A stretch of DNA of 64,000 bases, from contig NW_024881973.1 of assembly GCF_019059575.1 (NCBI RefSeq), positions 372,001 to 436,000 on the forward strand. Direction: 5' to 3'. How positions within the stretch are numbered: the first letter of the stretch is position 1; every line of letters begins with the position of its first letter. This stretch comes from Amphibalanus amphitrite. Its lineage: Eukaryota; Arthropoda; Thecostraca; Balanomorpha; Balanidae. Shown in pieces: positions 1 to 10,921 of the stretch. A program made the translations under genes and the position numbers. The notes under the pieces were generated by a model that did no database searches, was not told the DNA's origin, and worked only from the letters and a program-made list of their open reading frames with translations.

Positions 1-1931
1 TCGGGTTTTTTAGGTCACTGACCTGAGGTCAGTTAGAGGTCATTACGTCATAATGTTAAGCCTATGGGAAAATACTAAATTCGGAAAATACTGGAGATAT
101 CCGCTTTGTTCTATCACTTTTGTGCTTTGAAAGCACAGTACTTATCCCGGCCGGGCCTGGGGGGTAATCCCAACCACCGCAGCCCGGGGGGGGGCGTTTT
201 TCGCCCCCCCTGTCTAACTCCATAAAGAAGGGAGCTACGGAAACAAAAGCGATACCATACGAAAGGTCCTTACGAGACGATTCTAAAGCACCTAAAATTT
301 TTGACCTCAGGTCAATTTTCAAGGTCAGAGGTCAAGGTCAAAGGCAAAAACCGGCACATGTGTAGTGATCTCAAAGTAAGCCTCCTAGAGGACGGCAGAC
401 TGCATCAAACCGGCAAAATTGGGTGTCAAACGAAAGAAGAGAATCTGAGGATTCCGAAAATGTGCTCCAAAGCAAAGGTCAAGGTCAAGGTCACGCTCAA
501 AATTGACCTCAAAGTTGGCACTTTTTCGCACATCTTGCCTGCTAACTTCCAAGATGTTTTGAAATGTTTTGAGGCTTATCAGTTCCCTATTTGTGGTTCA
601 TCTTACGATACAAGGCTGCTCAAAGGTCAAGGTCACAGAAGAGTATCCCTGATAGAGGCTATTTCACTGATTCAAGTTAGTAATAATAAATAAGACAATT
701 TTCCCATCCGGAAGCTCTAAATGAGGGCTTAGAGGAAAATAGATGCCAGATTCGTGATCAGCGGGTACAAATCCATCATAAACGACCTTTCATGTGTCAA
801 GGTCAACCAGAGGTCATTCGAGGTCACATGAGGTCAACATAAAACTTGACCTTTTCCGAACAAAATATATATCATTCGACGCGGCTTGACAAGGCGAATG
901 CGATGGTACCACTGCCATAGCTCTAGGACCATTTTTGTCGAAGTTATTTGCGAAAAACTAAAACCACATTTCGGGGTCGTTGACCTGACCTCTGACCTCA
1001 GGTCACCAAAACTATTTTTCTATTTTTCTCTAGGTCAAACGCTACACAACCGTGCTCGTAATTTGTCTTTATCTCTAAAACTCTATTTTTAGCAGCTATT
1101 TGAAGTTTGCGTCTGTGACGCCGAAGTTTGCCGTGCAGGGGTCTAGAAAAATGGACCTTGTGACGTCATCAAGGGGGCTAGGTCCAAATTTTTTACTTCA
1201 GAAGATGTCAAATTGATGGGGGAAAAGGTACTTAAAGTTTCGCTTTCCTAACCCTAAGCGCTCGGGAGCTATCGCAAATATTCGCCAGGGGGGGGGGGGG
1301 GCGAAGCGAAAAACGCCCCCCCGGGCCCGCGAGGGTTAACAGCAGGTCACTTGGTGCTTCTTTGTTTGGTGTACTTATCCATGGGTCAGGTCAAATGAGG
1401 TCAACTGAGGTCAAATGACGTTTTTGCCAATAACTTGGCACATAATGACTCTAGAGCTTAAAAAATGGTATCATTGTGTTCCTGGTGATCAGCCGAATCG
1501 AATGATATGCGATATGATGCAATGTGCTTAACTTGAACTTAATTTATTAATTTAAGTTTACTTAAAATTTAAGAAAAACTTTAAGTACACTTAAGCAAGC
1601 TAAAAAATATGTCATTCGACCCGCCTTGACGTGCTGAGTTCACTGGTGCTTTTCTTTTTGCTCTATCTTAATTAGATCAAAAGTTATAAGCGAAAAACTT
1701 TTGCCCTGTTTTTAGCGAAATTTTTTTACATTTATACCCCCAAAACCCCCCTAAATATTGACCTAGAGCAACCAAATTTGCACAGGGGCGAGAACTCCAG
1801 GGGGCCCACCTACCTACCAAATTTGGTGTTATCTAGGTGCCATAGGAGCCAATCGCGAGGGGGGGTCGCATTGACTCCCCCCCCCCTGCCAGGCCGTGTT
1901 ATGAAAAATGCCCCGCCAGGGCGAGGGTTAA
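1..1931 (-). mobile_element. TTAA element family A, left-truncated by window, split by E1
   Basis: This is the reverse complement of the intact A copy at 10922-11964. Its right end (tag CCTGGCAGG-type, G/C hairpin near 1860-1890, GGGCGAGGG, TTAA at 1928-1931) is intact. The other end lies outside the window. It is interrupted at 142-1339 by element E1; the intact A copies carry an uninterrupted site there. No coding sequence is visible. Confidence 0.85.
142..1339. mobile_element. TTAA element E1 (GGGCCC-tag family) nested in A
   Basis: The element is bounded by TTAT (142-145) and TTAA (1336-1339). The right end reads GGGCCCGCGAGGG before TTAA; the left end is a diverged inverted copy with the tag repeated near 179-190. 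Each end has a G-run/C-run hairpin with GCGTTTTTCGC-type arms. The interior holds many AGGTCA half-sites and the TCATTCGA motif near 873. Open frames here are unlikely to be coding. Confidence 0.75.
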
Positions 1932-3338
1932 AGGGACAGTATCATCGAAAAAAATCCATGTATGAAGCTATTTTTTTTTTTACTAGCATTTCTTATTTTT
2001 CTGAATCAGAAAAACATAGTTTGAGGACCGAACTCGGTGAAAAATATTGCAACCACATTTCATTTTCATGATTCATTTTCATGAGCGAACCACCACTATA
2101 CAAGCATGGCCGCCAGTTTGGAAGCATGCAAAATTACTACAAAACTGGCGCAGATAATACATTATTGACGCTACGCTTACGCGGTCGTTCTTCTGATTGA
2201 GTTGTCCTTAGGGAGAGGTAGCCTTAGGTATTGCCTATAAAAATATAACGTGACAATTGGAGGGAGTGACAATTGGACGTGACAATTGACAATGGGAGAA
2301 AATATCACGTGACAATCACGTGATAAACGTCATACATTGGAGGGAGATTGTGATTCAAGCTGGAGGAATTCCTTTGTTGAGCCGCTAGAATCCGAAGGAA
2401 ACAGCGGAAATTGCCTACGACTATTTAATGAATTTAACGGTGATGAATAAGTGCGAAAAACGTTTTGGCTTTATAAAATTTGATGAAATGACCAGGGTAA
2501 AAGTTTTATTACTGGCGGTCAATTCAAAACGGCGCAAACATTTAAACAGTGAAGATAGTGAAGCACGATTCAAAGCAGTGTTCGCCACGGGCCCCAAAAT
2601 CCCCAGCCCAGCCCGGCCCGGGCCCATGGGTTCAGAGCCCGGCCCAGCCCGTAGCCCGCTCTTGGCAAATATTCCAAGCCCAGCCCGGCCCGGCCCGTCA
2701 AAAATAGCAATCTAGATATTGTCTTAGTCTATTGCTATAATAAGCATGATTGATTACACTATTTTGAGAACAATTCAAACTGCATGAATATTAACATGGC
2801 AATCATGACTCACTTCTTTTCAATGAATATAATCATTTCAAGCACCTATGGCACAAATTTTAACAGTAACAGCAAGCACCTCAGTCAATTAGGTCATGAT
2901 TACACACCTATAAAAAGTTTACATGATTATATTAACTACATTCTATGAGTAAAGTTATCTTGCAAGCTGATGTGTGTGAACATTATCATTCATAATTGGT
3001 GACTCTAATGCATACTTGAAGGAAGTATTTGCAACATACTCTATGCTTCCCAGCACTTACCAGCAGAAAAAAGCTTGACTTATGGGAATTGATGAATCTG
3101 TCTGGGATTGACCTTGCTGTTAAATTCACTCCATAGATGCTGCAATATCAAAAGCCTGAGAAAGCATACAAAATAGGTATTGTATTTGTATTGTATATTT
3201 TCACAAACTTCCTCCGTGCGAACACAGCTTTTTCAGAAGTTCGAGTCATACAAAGGTTAAGAGAACTTAAAACTATAAAGACATTAAAACAATGATGACA
3301 CATATATAGACTCCTACCTAATCAGAACTTTCATTTGA

Positions 3339-3590
3339 TTAATTTTGACCACTTCTATGCATCATCCTCAGACGGCTTTTGAACTGCCCGATCGACGAGC
3401 TCTGCAACACAATATTTGGCAGTGAATTCCAAGAGGTAGCGGCGCGGTACGAGAAAGTACGTTGGGTGGCGGCGAGTCTCACTCTAGGCAGGTCAAACTG
3501 CTCAGACCGGGCGAGGCGGGTGTCACGGGAGGCTGTATCACGTCTCGGAGTAAATAACCGGCGCATCGCAATCGTTAAAATGTCCCGTTA
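3339..3590 (-). pseudogene. C-terminal domain of the same LINE, opposite strand
   Basis: The translation from about 3590 down to the stop at 3339 shows the usual CR1/L2 C-terminal signature: a TPRRDT segment, DLPRVRL, a FSYRAATSWNSLP block and a basic tail. It follows the RT domain in intact elements, but here it lies upstream and inverted relative to it. The junction with the RT block lies at about 3590. Confidence 0.82.
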
Positions 3591-4730
3591 AAATGGAAAG
3601 TTGCGCTTGTTGTGCCGATTCACAAGTCTGGCGACATCAACACTGCCAAAAATTATCGACCAATTTCATTGTTGTCGGTACTGTCAAAGATTTGTGAGCG
3701 AGTGGTGTGCGACCAGCTATCGGCTTACCTATGCGATAACGGCATACTGAGCGACACACAATATGCTTACCGACGCAGACACAGCGTAGAGGACGCCCTG
3801 GTCGACGTTGTCGAGTGGATCTCGAAGAAGATCGACTCAGGTCACCTAGCATCGATAACATCCCTCGATCTCAGTAAGGCATTTGACAGCGTCGACCACG
3901 GCGTCCTTCTCAATAAGATGGGATGGTACGGCATCTCGTCTGATTGGTTTGCCAGCTACCTGAGCGATCGAAGACAGATGGTTCGCGGCGGCACCACTGT
4001 GCTGCCAGTGACGTGTGGCGTCCCCCAGGGATCGATTATCGGGCCGATTCTTTTTTGTCTCACGGTTAACGAAATGCGAAATTTTCTTCCCCATGGACGG
4101 CTCATCAGTTACGCTGATGACACCCAACTGCTCGACAGTTCTTCAAGGGACAAAGTCAGCATGAGTTTGCTCAAGATTCGCCTCGAGGAATCCCTCAAGT
4201 CCATAGAAATGTGGCTGAGAGTAAATTCCCTAAAAATGAACCCCTCAAAAACGGTATTTTCACTTTTAGGCACACGGCAAGCCGTCAAGGAAAGTTCCTC
4301 CTTTTTCTTCGAAATGTCTGGTCACAAATTTACCCCATCAAAAGACATCAAAGTATTAGGTGTCATCATTGACCAATCCCTCACATGGGAGAGCCACGTG
4401 TCACTGGTAGTTCGCCGGTGTACGGGTATTCTCGTCTCGCTGTATCGGTTTAGACGTCACTTCACTACTGAGGCGCTCCTGGCCATCATTCAAGCCCACG
4501 TATTCAGCCATATCTTGTACTGTTTGCCAGTTTGGGCTAGTGCATGCAGCAGCCAGTTGAAGCGCATACAAAAGCTGCTGCATTTCGCAGCCCGTGTGGT
4601 CACTGGCGCACGACGAGCCGAGCACATGTCTCCCGTGCTTAGGTCTATTGGCTGGGTGAACTTTGAGGATATGATTTCGGAGCGTGACTGTATTCGTGTA
4701 TATCGTGCGCTTCATGATCCGGACACCTGA
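3591..4730 (+). pseudogene. Reverse transcriptase of CR1/L2-like LINE (partial)
   Basis: This fragment would copy LINE RNA at the nicked chromosomal target. Counting residues from the GTG at 3612, it has the N-terminal RT block (IHKSGD, NYRPISLLS), the palm motif DLSKAFD at 86-92, GVPQGS at 136-141 and the catalytic YADD at 167-170, followed by thumb and connection sequence to a stop at 4730. The conserved WK of the RT start lies just upstream in the same frame. The endonuclease domain is absent, and the C-terminus is found inverted at 3339-3590. The RT core itself is open, so the insertion is not very old. Clade assignment (CR1/L2 rather than Jockey) is a judgement from the pattern. Confidence 0.9.
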
Positions 4731-6094
4731 CTTTTTTAGGACACATAGGTGACACTCACTTTAGCACTGTCTTCCAAAAAAAGAAAATCCATCCATTTAT
4801 CAGCAAAACTGATTTAATCTATTTTCAACTCATGCCCACGTGTCAACCGAATCTCTGTGGACAACTATCTGCTACTTTCCTTGCTATTTTATGTTAGGCT
4901 CTTTTCAAGATATGGATATCGCTAGCAGCGTAAGCAGAAAACATGGTAAGCTTGAAATGTCATTGGGTTCTTTTGCGACTTTTACGCATCATCATCATCA
5001 ATCGAAAATGAGCGAACACTCTTTGATTGTCGCAGCTGCGGCAGGTAGCGATCCTGACCAACTGTATAATAAAACATATATGATCAAGTTTTTGTTTTGT
5101 TTTTCGTTCGAGTTTTCAGACTTCGTGATTTAGGTTTTATTTTTTATTTGTTTAATTTTGTTTTTCACCTTGATACTTACTTAAAAAACGTATTTTTTTT
5201 GATATACTGTTGTGTATACTACCTAGATGCCGCCACATAAACATAGCGCCGCCGCCATGATTGCAAGTTTTGTTGAGAAGGCGCTGGTTTGTTGTGATTT
5301 ATTTTGACAAATTTATGGACATTTAAAGAAGCTTTCATCGCGAAATACTCTTTAGAGTTCCTCGTTACGTACAGTGTGTTTTGTGAGTATCCTTTTAAGG
5401 TTCTGTTCGTTAAAAAGCCGTCGGTGAAGGAAAAAAGACTGTGTTGGAATTTTCTCACTATCGCCATATATAAGTGTTAACCTTAATGTAGCCCTGTAGC
5501 CCATCATTGTTGAGTGGCTTCTTAGTTTTTGGAGTTTTAGTGCTAAGTAAGTTATTCTGATGACTACATTTTAACTTTTATTAACAAACTAATGATGCTA
5601 GAGATTCTCTGATCTTTTTGGTTGCGGAATTTGTATGAAAACCCTCCTATGTGTGACATGATGTGATATTGGATAATTCTCAAGATTCCCAAAATTCAAT
5701 ATCAAGTAGGTTTTCTTTCACATTGCTTAAATTTGGTTTAGTTTTTGTATTTTCCCAGTGGGTTTTGTTTGCATCAGTTTCCAAATTTTCTTAAATTGAC
5801 ATTAGTCGCAAAACCCATAGTGCACAAAGCTCTTGGCCCGGCCCGTCCATAGCCCGTTAACTAATGATATTTGGGGGCCCGGCCCAGCCCGTAGCCCAGC
5901 CCGGCCCATGGCCCGTTGGGCTGGCCCGGCCCGTGGCGAACACTGATTCAAAGTGTGGTACACCTTTCGTACTTTGAGCGGCGATAGCGGGATAACGGTG
6001 TGGAGCTTCGAGGATCGGTCTTCAGTTCCCGGACCAGAAAGGTGGGGCCTATGCAATGTCAAATTTCATCAAAATGGTGATACTGTCCCTTTAA

Positions 6095-6196
6095 GTCAGC
6101 AAAAAGTGGGGGGGGGGGGCAGTTAACATTGCTGGCCCCCACCTCCGAAAGTGGGGGGCCATGGCCCCCCGGCCCCCCTGTTCCTACGCCTATGCA
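6095..6196. other. G/C homopolymer-rich remnant
   Basis: G-run and C-run blocks surround TGGGGGGCCATGGCCCCCC, a palindrome resembling element-end hairpins, but no second end can be matched. It is probably a terminal scrap of a mobile element. Confidence 0.35.
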
Positions 6197-6544
6197 CTAT
6201 TTTACCAAAGCGCAATAATTGATTTTCAGAAGATAAATGAGATGAGAAATTCTACAGGGAGTGACGTTAGAAAGGTTATTATATGGTTTAATGATGATAT
6301 ATCATTGTTGACAGTGTACCAGTATTCTACAAGTCTCTATAGGTACAGAGCTGGTGTGAACTGCATTGGAGACAAAACAAAACTGAATGGTTGTTTTTTG
6401 TCCCATGACGAATTGCGAGAGAAGTACCCTCAGGCACAAGTCAATCCCCTAACTTACCAAGGACTCCTTGCTGCTATACCAGGGGCGTGGAAGCAACTTA
6501 TAAGGAATGAGTATTTATACAGCTGCCGGACATTGGTCATGTGA
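6197..6544 (+). pseudogene. Tx1/L1-like LINE ORF2 fragment
   Basis: About 115 codons match the region between RT and the terminal zinc motif in Tx1/L1 LINEs: an FYQSAI start, IIWFN, a GCFLSHDELREKY stretch and LLAAIPGAWK near the end, then a stop at 6544. The element is strongly 5'-truncated. The next downstream domain of this type appears separately at 34275-34600. Confidence 0.72.
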
Positions 6545-6829
6545 CCACATTTTCCGTTTGACCTTGAGTTGGCACCAGATTTTGTCGACAGACGTGGCGC
6601 AGCTTATTTTACTGCATTATTTTAGATACTAAATATTTGACGTGTTGTAGTAAATGATACCATGCAAATAATATTGAATCATTGGTGACATAGTTACCAT
6701 TGAAACTTGAATAGCATCAATAAAATACAATTTATCTATTATTACTCCTCCATTGATTTAATTGTGTTTGCAGGCATACGTAGAAACTGAAGACCTGAGC
6801 CTGTATTGTATTGTATTGTATTGTATTGA
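6545..6829 (+). mobile_element. 3' UTR and (TATTG)n tail of Tx1/L1-like LINE
   Basis: Non-coding sequence after the LINE stop ends in about five TATTG units (6803-6829), the kind of short tandem tail left by several LINE groups. It fixes the 3' boundary of the insertion. Confidence 0.6.
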
Positions 6830-7135
6830 ACAATCATGAGCGATCCACATTCTCAAAGTGCGTGGCGATTACTTGTTCTATACAGTAGCGGCGGAGGCAC
6901 TGCCGACTTTCGGTCCGATTCTTTCCATGCAACGCCCATAGGGCTAATGTTAAAATGCCAAAATTCAAGGGGTCACGGTGCCCCGGTGCCCTCCCCATTC
7001 CGCCGCCTATAGTTCTATAACTCTTAATGCACAAATCAAGGCTACTGAGGACTGCAAATTTGTTTCACTTATCTTTAATAACTTATTTCCTATCTTCATC
7101 TACCATTATCTGTAAGAATTTTGCATCAATCATCA
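6830..7135. other. No recognisable feature
   Basis: I see no coding frame with family resemblance, no repeat unit and no splice pair here. Confidence 0.4.
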
Positions 7136-7179
7136 CCAGACTTCTTAGTTTTTTACATACCTACACTGAAAAAAAATGA

Positions 7180-7790
7180 CACCGTATAAGGGATCAATTG
7201 ACTCTGACGAAAAGTCCGCCCCACAGGGGGGTCACCATGAGTCCCTAGAGGGGAATCCTAACACCAAAATATGGTGTTCGACACCGTATACTGGTGTCCA
7301 GATGCAATAAAGGAGGGCGTCACGACTCCTTAAAAAGGTCGCGACTCCTTTCGAGTGACACCCTCCCGGAGAATCACTGACCCCTTGTTTTAGTGTCTGA
7401 CGCCCCGCATAATGGCAGACTCCCTTGCGTGACACCCTTCATGAGAATCATTGACCCCTTTTCTTAGTGTCCGACACCCCCTCATATGGTTTCGCGACTC
7501 CTGTTGCATGACACCCTTCAGGAGAATCACTGACCCCTTTTCCTAGTGTCCGACCCCCCCCCCCATATGGTGTCAGACTCCCCTGTTTCGGTGACACTAC
7601 GTTCCGGTGTCTGATTTCTTCCTTAATGGCTCTCAAAATGGGCTCACTGACACGCATAATGTGCTAACATAATGAAATGAAAAATCCAAATATGCTAATA
7701 ATCTTTGGATTTTTCATTTCATGGAGATACCACATCATGGGTGTCGGTGAATCCATTTAGGGAGTCATTGAGGGAGACATCAAACACCGG
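7180..7790. repeat. Subterminal GTGTC/GAGTC repeat zone
   Basis: Irregular repeats of GTGTCGGACACC-like and GAGTCGCGACTC-like units occur about every 20-60 bp, in both orientations. A matching zone lies at 13700-14045. Such zones act as transposase-binding arrays in CACTA elements; that role is inferred here. Confidence 0.65.
7672..7722. repeat. Perfect 19-bp inverted repeat with 13-bp loop
   Basis: The arm at 7672-7690 (ATGAAATGAAAAATCCAAA) is exactly complementary to 7704-7722, with a loop of 13 bases. It sits at the inner edge of the subterminal zone. The role is unknown. Confidence 0.85.
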
Positions 7791-8174
7791 AACGTGTGTC
7801 ATCGAAACAGGGGAGCAAAACACGTGACGGCAAGTGACCGGGTCCCACCGCCCGTTCACTTGCCTCCCATCACATCTCCCACCATCACACGTGTCGTTCG
7901 GCCGATGCGCCCGCTCCCCCACCCCCACCCCCCTAACCCGCCAACAACCGCCAAACCCGCCAACAACCGCCAAACCCGACAACAGACACAGGAGTGGAAA
8001 ACGGTCGTGTATTACAGCTGTACTCCTGTCAGCGGACCACACAAGCTGCCATGGCGATGAACCTGCCTCTCACCTGTCCTGGGTCACTCGCAGTGGGCAA
8101 AAAAAAAAAATCAACCGACCCCCCTCCCTGCCTCCTTCATTGCCGGTCAGCGGCCGTCGCTAACGTCTCACTAA

Positions 8175-8462
8175 CTACTTGTAGATCTTATGAAGCACAC
8201 GCTCCGTGACCTTTGTGACCTGCATGCGGAAGCCGCAAACTTTGTTGTACAGGACGGAACCCAGCCGCCCATACCCTGAAGGGAATTTGGCGGCAAAGAC
8301 CATGTGGGCCAGAACCCACAGGACCAGTTTCACGTCACTGTTGGCTTCAGGGATCAGCTGGGCTTCGTCCGATACGATGACGCCGGCGTCCACCATCCTG
8401 ATGCCGACTTTTCCCCCAGCCAAGAGGACGTCGAGGTCCCCAGCAGGAATGCCAGATGCCAA
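8175..8462 (-). CDS. Exon-like open frame, hypothetical protein C-terminus
   Basis: An open minus-strand frame of about 95 codons ends in a stop at 8175. It has ordinary protein composition (alternating hydrophobic and charged residues, segment VKLVLWVLAHMVFAAKFPSG in the middle, basic end) and no low complexity. I do not recognise the family. A candidate acceptor CAG lies near 8471, but joining it to the exon at 8815-8932 changes frame, so an unseen exon or another acceptor is needed. It may be the last exon of a gene carried by the CACTG element. Confidence 0.4.
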   Translation of the reverse strand: MASGIPAGDLDVLLAGGKVGIRMVDAGVIVSDEAQLIPEANSDVKLVLWVLAHMVFAAKFPSGYGRLGSVLYNKVCGFRMQVTKVTERVLHKIYK

Positions 8463-8633
8463 ATGGCACTATCTGACGAATGAAACGCAGTTGTTAACAT
8501 TCATTCACACTAAATTTCATAACTTAGAACGTACACGGACGGAGCCTTGCCAATCCCGCGCCATTTCGCTTCTGAGCGTGATAGAGTGTATCTGGACGAA
8601 AACGAAACATTTTTAGACGATAACGAATTTCAA

Positions 8634-8644
8634 AGAGAGAGAGA

Positions 8645-8686
<42 letters not shown>

Positions 8687-8733
8687 GAGAGAGGGAGAGG
8701 GAGAGGAGAGAGGGAGAGGGAGAGGGAGAGAGG

Positions 8734-8780
<47 letters not shown>
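8634..8780 (+). repeat. (GA)n microsatellite
   Basis: An almost pure GA/GGA repeat of about 147 bp lies in the presumed intron between two minus-strand exon candidates. Open frames across it are artefacts of the repeat. Confidence 0.95.
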
Positions 8781-8783
<3 letters not shown>

Positions 8784-8814
8784 GAAGAATTACAGAGGGC
8801 GTGCGCCTACTTAC

Positions 8815-8932
8815 CATGCGGGCACCGATGTTCATTGCAGATGAGCCCCTTCAGCCTCTCCAGGTTAGCCAGGGCCTTGCCCCGGAACGCTTCAGGTTCC
8901 ATGCCTGTCAGAAGCTCCACTTCATCCCAGAA
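8815..8932 (-). CDS. Internal exon of unknown gene
   Basis: On the minus strand the segment lies between an acceptor TTATTTGCAG and a strong donor GTAAGT, and is open in one frame for 39 codons (FWDEVELLTGMEPEAF at the start, ICNEHRCPH at the end). The other frames are closed. It ends one base into a codon. The paired splice signals and single open frame support a real exon. The family is not recognised. Its neighbours are the exon candidates at 12111-12222 (upstream) and 8175-8462 (downstream). Confidence 0.55.
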
Positions 8933-9349
8933 CTGCAAATAAGGCGGAAAAAGAAGACATAAAACAGGGTATATAATATACCTACCATTTTGTTAGTTGA
9001 AGGGTCACAAAAACGACAGACTTCAAGCTGGAGGTTATAATTACATAATTCTTTTTAGTGCTCAAACGTCCCTTACAGTAAAATAGCCACCTGACATGGG
9101 TTTTAAAATAGCGACATCAATCGACTAGGTGATAAGTGAAAAACCTCTAGTGGTGCTCATAGGTGTCAATTTATATACGCCCCCCCCCCCAATGGTGCTC
9201 TCGCCCCCCCCCCCTCACTACATCTACACTTGTTGCGGCCAATTTAAGCGGCAGAGCACGAAATTCAGAAATAGTGCAGGCAATTTCAATTGTTCGGCAA
9301 GTGCGTTAATATATTGAATCGGTGCACGATATTCGGCGTATATATGTTA

Positions 9350-10617
9350 CAGGGAGTTTGAGAAATCCGTGAGTTTGCAAACTCCCTAGTGAGTTTGCAA
9401 ACTCCCTGACCCATCAGTGACTTTGCAAACTCACTAGGGAGTTTGCAAATTCACTAGGGAGTTTGCAAACTCACTGACCGGTCAGGGAGTTTGAGAAATC
9501 CCAGAGCGATTGGGCCAAATAAAATCAAATGTGTAAGATGAGGGTGGCATACGTGCCGTCCGTGATGTTAAAACAAAAGCGACTAGTGGTACAGCTTATA
9601 TAACCGTCGCACGCTGACAAAAAGCTTACAGATCCTTCATTGTTTTACCGAAAAAATGCTACTCGCGGCTATGTAAAGGGGAGGTTCGGAGCAACGTGCT
9701 CCTCCGTTCCGTCGTTTCCATCCTCAGGAATCAGGATACTGAAATCCTTCTCGTCCACGCCGAAACCCCCACTCCGGGCTGGACAGGCACCGTTATCTCA
9801 TGCTGGCTGCTCCCTTGGAGCGGCACCGCTGCTCCCGAGGGAGCGCACCCCGTAGCCGGGTGCAAAGAGTGCTTGGGGGGGCTGGTCGGTCTGTCAATTC
9901 GGACGGGCTCAGCCCCGGCGACTCTGCATATAGAGTGTCTGCCCAGACCAATGTCTCCCCCTATAATTCCTATCATTCGTCCGACTCTGAAATGGTCTTG
10001 TCAGACCGAAAGGGCCTAACCCAACAAAACAAAAACAAACAAGCAGCGTGCGCCAGTCGCAGCTGGGCTGGCTGCCAGCAGCGCCGGCTCTCGATGACAC
10101 GTCTATGGCGGAGTGGGAATGGGCGTGAATTGATGCGTGTGCCTGTACTTTAGCATAAGTGACCAACAGTCAGCTGTTTCTACTTTGATATATTTAGCCT
10201 GACTCTGGAATAGCCGCACTTGAGTGGAACGGGTCTAATTGGGACGTGAACTAAATAAATGTATAACTAAATAAAGCGGCGGTACATGCATGGGTAAATC
10301 ACTGAATAGTTTCAAATAAAAAAAGGTATTTATGGTGTGCATATGATCTATAAGCGTTTTGTCAGCGTGCGAGGCCTTAGAGCTAGCCTCCTTTGTTTTA
10401 ACACGGACGGCACGTATGCCACCCACATGCTGCAACACTTGTTTTTATTTGGCCCAATCACTCTGGAATTTCTCAAACTCCCTGACCGGTCAGTGAGTTT
10501 GCAAACTCCCTAGTGAATTTGTAAACTCCCTAGTGAGTTTGCAAACTCACTGATGGGTCAGGGAGTTTGCAAACTCACTAGGGAGTTTGCAAACTCACGG
10601 ATTTCTCAAACTCCCTG
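9350..10617. mobile_element. TA-flanked MITE with long CAGGGAGTTTG ends
   Basis: Long inverted ends begin CAGGGAGTTTGAGAAATCC and are flanked by TA at 9348-9349 and 10618-10619. Within each arm the unit GAGTTTGCAAACTC, itself palindromic, is repeated several times. Homology of the arms continues inward (GTGGCATACGTGCCGTCCGT occurs in both). The TA site suggests Tc1/mariner mobilisation. The middle (9690-10150) is G/C-rich and not recognisably coding. Confidence 0.75.
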
Positions 10618-10921
10618 TAACATATACATACTGCTGCATATTTCGGCGTAGTGCAAGCATAAATAACATTAGTGAAAACGTTTCTAACCACACAATACAG
10701 AACACGAATGCACTGCTTCTAAAATTGAATGCATTATATCTGAATATTATGCGCTAGGTATAGGTCCGAATAGCCTGAACTCTGCCGAACTACCGATGCA
10801 CTATGCCGTGCTGTCGAAATTGGTCGGACTATTACCGAACTTCATGCACTAGTAACTATGTCTATAATTAGCAGTATAATGGTGTACAAACATGTCGTAA
10901 CAGGGGAGTGACACAGTTTCT
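10618..10921. other. No recognisable feature
   Basis: Intron-like filler between the TA-flanked MITE and the A element; nothing seen. Confidence 0.4.

Larger units (their letters stand above)
3170..4850 (-). mobile_element. CR1/L2-like LINE, 5'-truncated with 5' inversion
   Basis: The 3' part reads on the minus strand: C-terminal coding (3590-3339), 3' UTR, and a short AATAC-type repeat tail near 3176-3200. Directly beside it the upstream RT portion reads on the plus strand (3591-4730). The order and orientation (inverted upstream block, then sense 3' block, junction at about 3590) match the twin-priming product known for LINEs. The outer limit near 4850 is approximate. Confidence 0.75.
2576..5945. 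mobile_element. hAT-like DNA transposon, non-autonomous or decayed
   Basis: Termini CAGTGTTCGCCACGGGCC and its exact inverse (ending CACTG at 5945) are flanked by a perfect 8-bp duplication ATTCAAAG (2568-2575 and 5946-5953), the hAT signature. Subterminal stretches 2590-2700 and 5826-5938 are dense GGCCCG/AGCCC repeats. No hAT transposase is readable; the only coding matter is the LINE insertion at about 3170-4850. Confidence 0.88.
1928..6094. mobile_element. TTAA-flanked element P with AGGGACAGTATCA ends
   Basis: Inverted ends AGGGACAGTATCA (from 1932) and its complement (to 6090) are each followed by TTAA (1928-1931, 6091-6094). The termini differ from the CCC..GGG group, so this is a second TTAA-targeting lineage, possibly Kolobok-like (inference). 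Without the nested hAT-like element (2576-5945) it is about 0.8 kb and non-coding. Its left TTAA is shared with the A copy. Confidence 0.75.

Noticed and set aside
8547-8835. RE-rich and SL-rich frames
   Set aside because: Produced by the GA microsatellite.
9696-10019. 107-codon frame in the TA-flanked MITE as captured gene
   Set aside because: Several overlapping frames on both strands of similar length and no recognisable domain; GC composition explains them.
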